DNA of 10,843 nt from Pseudomonadota bacterium (GTDB lineage: Bacteria; Pseudomonadota; Gammaproteobacteria; Steroidobacterales; Steroidobacteraceae). Shown piece by piece: positions 1 through 6,083 of this stretch; position 1 is the stretch's first letter, and each line of letters begins with the position of its first letter. The notes below the pieces were generated by a model. The model did not search any database, was not told the DNA's origin, and saw only the letters and a program-made list of their open reading frames with translations. The stretch is from NCBI GenBank assembly GCA_021808195.1, contig JAKBCE010000082.1, forward strand, positions 1 through 10,843. The letters are read 5' to 3'. The position numbers and the translations under genes were made by a program.

Positions 1-684
1 CCGCGCTCATCGACATCGGTGGCGAACCCGGCGAGGTGGATCTGGCGGACGTGCTCGAGCGGAAAGTGCGCGAGGTAGCGGTGCGGATCCCATTGCTGGT
101 TCGTGCAGGCGACATGCACGTTGTTGACGTCGAGCAGCAACGCGCAGCCGCTGCGGCGCGCGACGTCGGCGAGAAATTCCGGTTCGGAATATGTGCTGGT
201 CGCGAACGCGACATAGGTCGAAGGGTTTTCGAGCAGGATCTGGCGGCCGAGGCACTCCTGCACCTGATCGAGGTGCTCGCACACCCGCCGCAGCGTCTGG
301 GCGGTGTAGGGTATCGGCAACAGATCGTTGAAGAATGCGCCGCCGTGTGACGACCATGCCAGGTGCTCGGAAACGAGCCCGGGCTGGTAGCGGCGCGCGA
401 GGGCCGCCAGCCGGCGAAGATGCGCACCGTCGAGCGGACCGTCCGATCCGATCGACAGCCCCACGCCATGCAGCGAGAGCGGATAGTCGGTGCGGATCGC
501 CGTGAGATAGCGGTGCGGGGGACCGCCGGCGCCCATGTAGTTCTCGGCGTGAACCTCGAAGAACCCGATCTGCGGGTGGGCATCGAGGATCACCCCGTAG
601 TGGGCGGCCTTCAGCCCGACGCCGGCCCTTGGGGGGACGACTTCGGGCTTCGGGCTTCGGGCTCAGGGGCACGGTGTGTGTCAC
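1..684 (-). CDS. bufB: MNIO (DUF692) bufferin maturase, C-terminus off the window, 5' end frameshifted
   Basis: Reading the minus strand from about 640 down to 1 gives a clear DUF692 protein. It starts near [13 protein letters not shown] and continues through [56 protein letters not shown] and QIHLAGF; these His/Glu/Asp/Asn blocks supply the iron ligands in this family. About 210 of the usual roughly 280 residues are present, and the rest lies beyond base 1. Family members (MbnB, HvfB, BufB) oxidise cysteines of a peptide precursor, usually with a partner protein (BufC type), which is not in the window. It follows bufA by about 40 bp on the same strand, so the two are probably co-transcribed. 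The frame has a stop at 663-665 and no ATG, GTG or TTG between there and the conserved N-terminus. The start given (GTG at 684; GTG at 672 is an alternative) lies in the neighbouring frame. It joins the protein only if one unit of the 7-bp repeat at 641-661, or one base of the G run at 631-636, is removed. Without such a shift the first usable start is GTG at 593, which loses the first beta strand. The family call is firm; the start is not. Confidence 0.85.
641..661. repeat. 7-bp tandem repeat, three exact copies, in the 5' end of bufB
   Basis: On the plus strand CTTCGGG occurs three times in a row, followed by the degenerate copy CTCAGGG at 662-668. The unit length is not a multiple of three, so gain or loss of one copy changes the reading frame of bufB. 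With two copies the upstream frame (GTG at 684 or 672) reads [19 protein letters not shown] and enters the conserved DUF692 domain. With the three copies present it does not. The repeat itself is seen directly; a switching role is inference. Confidence 0.9.
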
Positions 685-725
685 TGACTTGACGATGCTG
701 ACCGGGGGCCCACGCCGTGCGTCCC

Positions 726-1094
726 TCAGCGAGCGCCCTCGGTGATTTTGCTGAGGCTGCCGTGGCCGTGAACGATCGTGACGTACGGGGTGGTGATCGC
801 CGTGCAGGTTCCCGTCGGGACCAGCTTGAAGGCGTTGCCCTGGTAGTTGCGGCTCGCGGTGCCCGCGCAGGTGGTGCCGGGGCCGGCGTAGCAGTCGTTG
901 TGCCCGGCGAGGGCGACGCCGAAGCAGCGGACGAATTTGCCGGTGTGCACCTCGGCCATCGTGTGCTCGCGCTGTTTCATCATCATCGAGCCATTCATCG
1001 ACATGCCGCCGGCCGTGGCGAGCGGAGCGGCGAGGGCGGTGACGGCGGTGGCGAGTGCGCTGGCGACGGCGAGGGAGGCGGTGCGGGTGGACAT
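726..1094 (-). CDS. bufA: BufA1/DUF2282-type bufferin precursor, periplasmic copper-binding peptide
   Basis: A 122-residue exported precursor. Residues 1-28 form a Sec signal peptide (MSTRTAS, a hydrophobic Ala/Leu stretch, then A-T-A before G29). The family core runs from about residue 53 to 98: [13 protein letters not shown], then TTCAGTAS, then VPTGTC, with cysteines at 57, 68, 76 and 97. This matches the KCYG-x-AKAGxNDC...SCAG...PKGTC pattern of DUF2282. In bufferins, cysteines are oxidised by the MNIO partner to give a copper chelator. Unusual parts are a Met/His-rich linker (six Met and two His between residues 31 and 50) and a 25-residue tail after the last cysteine that includes HGH. 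The start is ATG at 1094, with a Shine-Dalgarno TGGAGA at 1102-1107. The frame stays open upstream to 2045, but that stretch is antisense to the radical SAM gene and carries no signal peptide. An ECF-type promoter lies about 75 bp upstream, and bufB follows. Confidence 0.88.
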   Translation of the reverse strand: MSTRTASLAVASALATAVTALAAPLATAGGMSMNGSMMMKQREHTMAEVHTGKFVRCFGVALAGHNDCYAGPGTTCAGTASRNYQGNAFKLVPTGTCTAITTPYVTIVHGHGSLSKITEGAR

Positions 1095-1170
1095 GAAAAG
1101 GTCTCCAGATGCGTGGATCAAGTTGTGCTGGCGCTGCCGGTTGCAGCGGCGCGCAGGTTCCGTTGCTGTA

Positions 1171-1196
1171 TTCGGGCCGGCGAGCCAAAAGGTTAC
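1171..1196 (-). promoter_or_regulatory. Putative ECF sigma factor (SigF-type) promoter of bufA-bufB
   Basis: On the minus strand GTAACC (1191-1196) is followed by exactly 16 bp and then CGAA (1171-1174). This equals the GTAACC-N16-CGAA consensus that I recall for Caulobacter SigF, an ECF sigma factor controlling bufferin-type genes. It faces bufA and predicts a 5' leader of roughly 70 nt. The match is seen in the sequence; use by an ECF factor is inferred from known biology of the family. No sigma or anti-sigma gene lies in the window. Confidence 0.65.
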
Positions 1197-1234
1197 GGGG
1201 GCATTGCGACCGGCGGCGGCCCCTCTCGTGTAGT

Positions 1235-1272
1235 GCACGGCAAGCGTGCAATATGTGCAGGAGCTGCCGTGC
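1235..1272. repeat. Inverted repeat upstream of the radical SAM operon
   Basis: GCACGGCA at 1235-1242 is the exact reverse complement of TGCCGTGC at 1265-1272, separated by 22 bp. Similarity continues imperfectly outward (TCGTGTAG-T on the left, G-TCACGGG on the right). It sits 60-97 bp before the radical SAM start, where an operator or leader stem would be expected. No T run follows, so a factor-independent terminator is unlikely. Confidence 0.45.
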
Positions 1273-1331
1273 GTCACGGGTAGGGGGAACGGTGTCTCGA
1301 GCCTGGATCCAGCCGAACGGGTGCGACTGAA

Positions 1332-2399
1332 GTGGAATCGATTTATTACGTGTTGTCCTGGGCCTGCCATCGCAAGTGCCGGCATTGCTATGAGCCGCGA
1401 TTTCGTCCCTACGTGCGCTCGGCGCTCGAGGCGGTGGTGACGGAGGCGGAGCAGAATTTCCCGCGGATCATCGATCACTTCCCGTCGCGGTTGACGTATC
1501 TTGATCGCGAGCATCCGGCGCCGGATGGCAGCCCGGCGCAGCGGCCGGGTCGGATCATCCTTGCCGGCGGGGAAGTGCTGCTCGATGCGGTGCGCGAACG
1601 CGTGCTGTATCCGGCGATGCAGCGCATTCAGGCGCGCTATCGCGATCAGGAAGGTGTGGAGCTCATCGTACAGACCACCGGAGATCTGGTCACGGATGCC
1701 ATCGTGGACGATCTGCTCGCCCGCGGACTGACGACGTTGTCGGTCTCCGGCGTGGACGATTTCCATTCCGGGATGCAGGGCGAGGCGCGTCAGAGCGCCT
1801 TCAAGGAGCGCCTCTCGCGTCTGCTCGAAGCCCACGGGTTGCGCAATGCCGCAGCACCGGTGCGCGCCGGGAACGAAGTGTCCCGGCCGCGTGGACCGAC
1901 CTATAATTTTTTCGGAGCAACGCCGGACGCCTGGATCGGGCGGCTGTGGCCAAGGGGCAGAGCGTGGGACAATGGTCTCTCCACGGCCACGCTGGCGGAC
2001 AATTTCTGCAACCGCTGGTCGGGCGGCCTGAATTTTCTCCAGCACCGCTACAGCGGCTCGGAGGTGTCCATCGATCCGGCCGGCAATGTGTTTCCCTGTT
2101 GCATCAAGACCCGTCTGCCGATTGGCAATCTGCTCGAGGATGATTTGATCGCGATCCTCGACTCACTGGCCGAAGAGCCGGCGTACACGGCCATCTCCGC
2201 CGGGCATCCGGAGCGCATGGGACTCGCCTACGGGTGGAGCGAAGCGCAGTTCGTGGCCGCCTCGAGCACGCACACGCCCAAGGGCGAGCCGTACGCGAAC
2301 CTGTGCATCGGCTGCGACCGGTTTCATCAGGCCGTCCTCGGTCCGGTGATCGAAGCGGCCCGGGCCCGTCGCGCAGCAGCCCGGAGTGCGCACCCGTGA
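1332..2399 (+). CDS. Radical SAM protein with SPASM-like C-terminal cysteines, function unknown
   Basis: A 355-residue protein. The N-terminus [20 protein letters not shown] carries the CxxxCxxC motif (C12, C16, C19) that binds the SAM-cleaving [4Fe-4S] cluster. GGE at 79-81 is the usual SAM-contacting glycine-rich motif, and strands LIVQTTG (111-117) and TLSVSGVDD (135-143) continue the barrel. The C-terminal part has C226, a vicinal pair C256-C257 in the SPASM-like phrase [11 protein letters not shown] followed by IGNL, and C325-x2-C328, enough for at least one auxiliary cluster. Such domains are common in peptide-modifying and dehydrogenase radical SAM enzymes. The start is GTG at 1332, placed just before the first barrel strand; its ribosome site is weak, and the frame has a stop at 1281. 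It is the first gene of the operon and overlaps the next by 4 bp (GTGA). It is not ArsS (TIGR04167), whose N-terminal motif differs. The substrate is unknown; a peptide or the imported ligand are both possible. Confidence 0.85.
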   Translation: MESIYYVLSWACHRKCRHCYEPRFRPYVRSALEAVVTEAEQNFPRIIDHFPSRLTYLDREHPAPDGSPAQRPGRIILAGGEVLLDAVRERVLYPAMQRIQARYRDQEGVELIVQTTGDLVTDAIVDDLLARGLTTLSVSGVDDFHSGMQGEARQSAFKERLSRLLEAHGLRNAAAPVRAGNEVSRPRGPTYNFFGATPDAWIGRLWPRGRAWDNGLSTATLADNFCNRWSGGLNFLQHRYSGSEVSIDPAGNVFPCCIKTRLPIGNLLEDDLIAILDSLAEEPAYTAISAGHPERMGLAYGWSEAQFVAASSTHTPKGEPYANLCIGCDRFHQAVLGPVIEAARARRAAARSAHP

Positions 2400-3601
2400 G
2401 AATCCGCTCGCTGATGTTCGCCACGGCTGCCTGGGTTTTGCTGGGAGGGCTCGCCCCGCGGCCGGCATCGGCCGGCACCTGGCAGAGCGTACTGACGCGG
2501 GCGCGCGGCCAGCACGTTTATTTCGACGCATGGGGCGGAAGTGAGCGCTTCAACACGTACATCGCGTGGGTGGCGCGTCAGGTCGCGGCCTGTTGCGACG
2601 TGACGCTGCGCGAGGTGCCGCTGGAGGATACCTCGCAGGCCGTGACGCAGGTCATCGCGCAGAAAGCCGCCGGCCAGAACCGCAACGGAACCATTGATCT
2701 GATCTGGATCAACGGCCCGAATTTCTACGAGTTGAAGCGCCGGGGGCTGCTCTACGGTCCATTCGCGCAACGTCTGCCGAACGACCGGCTGGTCAGCCCC
2801 CACAACCGCGAGTTGCGTTACGATTTCACCGTGCCGGTGGACGGCTACGAGTCGCCCTGGCGGACCGCACAGCTGGTGTTCGTTTACGACTCGGCGTATG
2901 TCAAGCACGTCCCGCTCAGCATCCGCGCCTTTCCCGCCTGGGCGCAGCGCCACCCCGGCCGGTTCACGTTCCCGCAGGTCGAGAACTTTCTCGGTGTTGC
3001 GTTCCTCGAGCAGGCCCTCTATGCGCTCGCTCCGGATCCGTCGGTGCTGGAACGACCGGTGACCCCGGCGGCGTTCGCGCAGGCGACCGCGCCGCTCTGG
3101 GCGTGGTTCGCGCAGCTGCGACCCTTCCTGTGGCGCCACGGTCGGGAGTATCCGGCGAGCGGTCCGGCGGAGCGACAACTGCTCGAGGACGGGGAAATCG
3201 ATCTGATGCCCTCGTTCAATCCGGCGTCGGCCGCAATCGACGTCGCCGCAGGGCGGCTGCCGAAGAGTGTGCGCACCGTTGTGCTCACGGGCGGCACGCT
3301 CGGCAACGCGAGTTTCGTGGCAATTCCCTACAACGCGGCACACAAGGCGGGCGCCATGGTCGTGGCCAATTTCTTGCTGTCGCCCGCAGCGCAGGCGCGT
3401 GCCGGGGAGATTCGTGCCCTCGGGGGCCCCACGGTGCTCGATCTGGCGAAACTCACCCCGGCGCAGCGCGCCCGATTTCGCACCCAGGCCATCAATCCCT
3501 GGCTGCCGCCGGCGGCGGCGCTCGGCCATGTGCTGCCCGAACCGCATCCCTCGTGGGCCGTGCGGCTCGCGGCGGCCTGGGAGCGGCGCTACACACCGTG
3601 A
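2396..3601 (+). CDS. ynjB: YnjB-like ABC transporter periplasmic substrate-binding protein
   Basis: A 401-residue exported protein. Residues 1-26 form a signal peptide (VRIRS, hydrophobic MFATAAWVLLGGLA, cleavage after A-S-A). The mature part opens with HVYFDAWGGSERFNTYIAWVA, followed by DLIWINGPNFYELKRRGLLYGPF and DGYESPWRTAQLVFVYDS, phrases typical of the YnjB family of extracellular solute-binding proteins. In that family the protein delivers ligand to YnjC and YnjD in the inner membrane; the ligand has not been established to my knowledge. The start is GTG at 2396, overlapping the upstream stop (GTGA), with GGAG at 2383-2386 nine bases ahead. ATG at 2414 would cut into the signal peptide. 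The next gene again starts within the stop codon. A vicinal Cys pair (residues 66-67, ACCD) lies near the N-terminus of the mature protein. Confidence 0.85.
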   Translation: MRIRSLMFATAAWVLLGGLAPRPASAGTWQSVLTRARGQHVYFDAWGGSERFNTYIAWVARQVAACCDVTLREVPLEDTSQAVTQVIAQKAAGQNRNGTIDLIWINGPNFYELKRRGLLYGPFAQRLPNDRLVSPHNRELRYDFTVPVDGYESPWRTAQLVFVYDSAYVKHVPLSIRAFPAWAQRHPGRFTFPQVENFLGVAFLEQALYALAPDPSVLERPVTPAAFAQATAPLWAWFAQLRPFLWRHGREYPASGPAERQLLEDGEIDLMPSFNPASAAIDVAAGRLPKSVRTVVLTGGTLGNASFVAIPYNAAHKAGAMVVANFLLSPAAQARAGEIRALGGPTVLDLAKLTPAQRARFRTQAINPWLPPAAALGHVLPEPHPSWAVRLAAAWERRYTP

Positions 3602-5343
3602 CGAACGGCGGGGGACTCGCAGTGCAGCCGCAGCAGCCGTCCGGCCTCGGGCTGACATCCTCGCGGCTGCGCCACGCGCCGCGGCTCACCGTGGCACTGC
3701 TTCTCGTGCCGATCGGTGCCGGGCTGCTCGGAACTGCGCTGCCGGCTTTCGGTTGGCTGCCGGGCGTTGCAAGCCGGCCGTGGACTTTGGCGCCGTGGCG
3801 CGCGCTCTGGGCACAGCCGGGCATCGGCACCGCCATCGGTCTGACCGTCACGAGCGGTGTGAGTGCAACTTTGCTGTCGGTGCTCCTGGTGTTCGGCTGG
3901 TGTGCGCATCTGTCGCATCGGCCGCCTGGGCGCCTCGCGCGGGCGGTGATGGGGCCGATCCTGGCCGCGCCGCACGCGGCAATGGCGATCGGCGTTGCAT
4001 TTCTGCTCGCCCCGAGCGGCTGGGTCGTGCGCCTGCTCTCGCCGTGGCTCACCGGCTGGCACCAGCCGCCGGACATCGCCACCGTGCAGGATCCGCACGG
4101 GATCGCGCTCACCGTGGGCTTGCTGGTGAAGGAGATTCCGTACCTGCTGCTGATGAGCGCGAGCGCGCTCGGCCAGGTCCCTGTTCAACGTCAGCTGGAT
4201 GCCGCCGCGGCGCTCGGGTACGGGCGCACCGCCGCGTGGTTCAAACTCGTGCTGCCGCAGATCTACCCCCAGTTGCGCCTGCCGATCTACGCCGTGCTCG
4301 CCTATGCGCTCTCGGTGGTGGACATGGCGCTGATCCTCGGTCCGGGCAATCCGCCGACGCTCAGCGTACTGGCATTGCGGTGGTTCAGCTCCCCGCATGT
4401 GCGGATGTACTTCCCGGCGGCCGCAGCGGCGCTACTGCAGTTCGGCATCGTCGCGGCCAGCATTGCGCTGTGGCGCGGCGGTGAAGTGCTGGTCGCGCGG
4501 CTCGCCCGCCGATGGATCGCGCGAGGCGCGCGCCACAGTGTGCTCGAGCCTCTTGCCGCGCTCGGGCGCGGCATCGTCGTCGTCCTCGCGCTACTCGGGG
4601 CGGCCTCGCTGCTGGCGCTGGCGGTCTGGTCGGCTGCATCGGGTTGGCGTTTCCCCGATCTTCTGCCGCAGCGCTGGAGCGCTGCGGTATGGCATCAGCA
4701 GGCCGCAACGGTGCTCTGGCCGCTCGGCACGACGCTCCTGGTGGCGGCCGCGGCGAGTGCCGCGGCACTGCTGCTCGTTCTGGGCTGTCTGGAGCAGGAG
4801 CAGCGCAGCGGTGCGCCTGGGGGCTCGCGCAGCCTGTGGCTGCTCTACGTGCCGTTGCTCGTCCCGCAGATTGCCTTTCTGTTCGGCACGCAGGTGCTGT
4901 TCACGGCGATGCGTCTCGACGGGACGCTCCTCGCCGTGATCTGGTCGCACCTGCTGTTCGTGCTGCCGTATGTATTTTTGTCGCTGGCCGATCCATGGCG
5001 TGCGCTCGATCCGCGCTATGCACGGACTGCGCTCGCGCTCGGCGCCTCGCCCGGGCGAGTATTCCTGCGCATCAAACTGCCGCTGTTGCTGCGGGCCGTC
5101 CTGGTTGCCGCCGCGGTCGGCGTTGCGGTCAGCGTCGATCAGTATCTGCCGACGATCTTTGCCGGCGCCGGGCGGGTCGTAACGTTGACTACGGAAGCCG
5201 TGACGCTCGCGAGCGGGGGGGATCGGCGTGTCACCGGGGTGTTTGCCGTGCTGCAGTCCGCGCTGCCGCTCGTGGGGTATGGGCTCGCGGTGCTGGTGCC
5301 GCGGCTGCAGCGCAGAGCATTGCGTATCAGGAGTGCCTCGTGA
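3598..5343 (+). CDS. ynjC: YnjC-like ABC transporter permease with two fused permease units
   Basis: A 581-residue integral membrane protein made of two tandem binding-protein-dependent permease units, roughly residues 30-295 and 325-575. Each ends with an EAA-type loop that docks the ATPase: LDAAAALGYGRTAAWFKLVLP near 200-220 and RYARTALALGASPGRVFLRIKLP near 474-495. Hydrophobic segments at about 31-50, 78-100, 116-138, 170-190, 228-248, 271-291, 324-346, 372-396, 412-438, 442-464, 497-515 and 549-567 suggest about twelve helices. The fused layout matches YnjC and other ThiP/FbpB-like permeases. The start GTG at 3598 overlaps the previous stop (GTGA). GTG at 3622 is an alternative with a better ribosome site (GGGGGA at 3609-3614); both precede the first helix. 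It forms the transport channel for the YnjB-like protein and is energised by the next gene. Confidence 0.86.
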   Translation: MTNGGGLAVQPQQPSGLGLTSSRLRHAPRLTVALLLVPIGAGLLGTALPAFGWLPGVASRPWTLAPWRALWAQPGIGTAIGLTVTSGVSATLLSVLLVFGWCAHLSHRPPGRLARAVMGPILAAPHAAMAIGVAFLLAPSGWVVRLLSPWLTGWHQPPDIATVQDPHGIALTVGLLVKEIPYLLLMSASALGQVPVQRQLDAAAALGYGRTAAWFKLVLPQIYPQLRLPIYAVLAYALSVVDMALILGPGNPPTLSVLALRWFSSPHVRMYFPAAAAALLQFGIVAASIALWRGGEVLVARLARRWIARGARHSVLEPLAALGRGIVVVLALLGAASLLALAVWSAASGWRFPDLLPQRWSAAVWHQQAATVLWPLGTTLLVAAAASAAALLLVLGCLEQEQRSGAPGGSRSLWLLYVPLLVPQIAFLFGTQVLFTAMRLDGTLLAVIWSHLLFVLPYVFLSLADPWRALDPRYARTALALGASPGRVFLRIKLPLLLRAVLVAAAVGVAVSVDQYLPTIFAGAGRVVTLTTEAVTLASGGDRRVTGVFAVLQSALPLVGYGLAVLVPRLQRRALRIRSAS

Positions 5344-6083
5344 GCGATGCGGCGTTGCGTCTTGAGCAGGTCTCGATCGCCCTCGATGGGCGCGTGCTGA
5401 TTCCGCCGCTGACGGAGCAGATTCCGCCCGGGACGGTGCTGACGTTGATGGGACCGAGCGGCTCGGGTAAATCGACGCTGCTGAGCTTTCTCGGCGGCAC
5501 GCTCCGCGGTCCATTTCGCACTGCGGGCCGGATCTGGGTGGGCTCGCGCGAGGTCAGCACCGTCGCTGCCGAGCAGCGCCGCATCGGCACACTGTTCCAG
5601 GATGATCTTCTCTTTCCTCATCTGACGGTGGGCGAGAATCTCGCTTTCGGTCTGGCGCGCGCCGTGCGCGGCCGACGCGCACGCGCAGCACGCATCACGG
5701 CAGTTCTGGCCCACGCCGGGCTCGAGGGGTTCGCCTCGCGCGATCCGGCGACACTCTCCGGTGGCCAGCGGGCGCGCGTTGCGCTGTTGCGACTGCTGCT
5801 CGCCGAACCGCAGGTGTTGCTGCTCGATGAGCCGTTCAACAAGCTCGACGCGGCGCTGCGCGCGGCGTTTCGCCGGTTCGTGTTCGAACACGCGGCTGCG
5901 GCGGCGTTGCCGGTCCTGCTCGTGACCCATGATCGCGCCGATGCCGAAGCGGCCGCAGGCGCGGTGCTAGAGTTTCGGACCGATGCGACGGGCACGGTGT
6001 GCATCGAGCGGACGAGCCCCGAGCAGAGCGAGCGCGCTACGTCGGCGCCGGGTGTCGAGACCGTACGGGAAGGGGGTGGCTGA
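5340..6083 (+). CDS. ynjD: YnjD-like ABC transporter ATP-binding protein
   Basis: A 247-residue ATPase with all motifs in order: Walker A GPSGSGKST (38-46), Q-loop FQDD (Q87), signature LSGGQ (139-143), Walker B VLLLDEP (159-165), D-loop NKLD (167-170) and switch LVTHD with H197. It should power the YnjB/YnjC-like importer encoded directly upstream. The start GTG at 5340 overlaps the permease stop and has a strong Shine-Dalgarno AGGAG at 5329-5333. The last 30 or so residues (after about 215) are polar and low in structure, beyond the core ATPase fold. The stop overlaps the next ATG by one base (TGATG), supporting translational coupling to the oxidoreductase. Confidence 0.92.
   Translation: MSDAALRLEQVSIALDGRVLIPPLTEQIPPGTVLTLMGPSGSGKSTLLSFLGGTLRGPFRTAGRIWVGSREVSTVAAEQRRIGTLFQDDLLFPHLTVGENLAFGLARAVRGRRARAARITAVLAHAGLEGFASRDPATLSGGQRARVALLRLLLAEPQVLLLDEPFNKLDAALRAAFRRFVFEHAAAAALPVLLVTHDRADAEAAAGAVLEFRTDATGTVCIERTSPEQSERATSAPGVETVREGGG

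Larger units (their letters stand above)
1095..1331. promoter_or_regulatory. Divergent intergenic region between bufA and the radical SAM operon
   Basis: This 237-bp gap must hold promoters for both directions. On the minus side the ECF-type motif at 1171-1196 serves bufA. On the plus side I see no convincing sigma-70 promoter for the radical SAM operon; CAATAT at 1249-1254 could be a -10 element but lacks a good -35. The region contains an inverted repeat (1235-1242 with 1265-1272) that could be an operator. No small gene with both a ribosome site and a plausible product is visible. Confidence 0.5.

Noticed and set aside
7..1251. Long minus-strand open frame of 414 codons spanning bufB and bufA
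   Set aside because: It is Arg/Pro-rich shadow sequence that is out of frame with both real proteins; only a short stretch near 640-690 is relevant as the likely 5' end of bufB.
1095..2045. In-frame N-terminal extension of bufA up to 2045
   Set aside because: It is antisense to the radical SAM gene, and the real start at 1094 has a signal peptide, a good ribosome site and an upstream ECF-type promoter.
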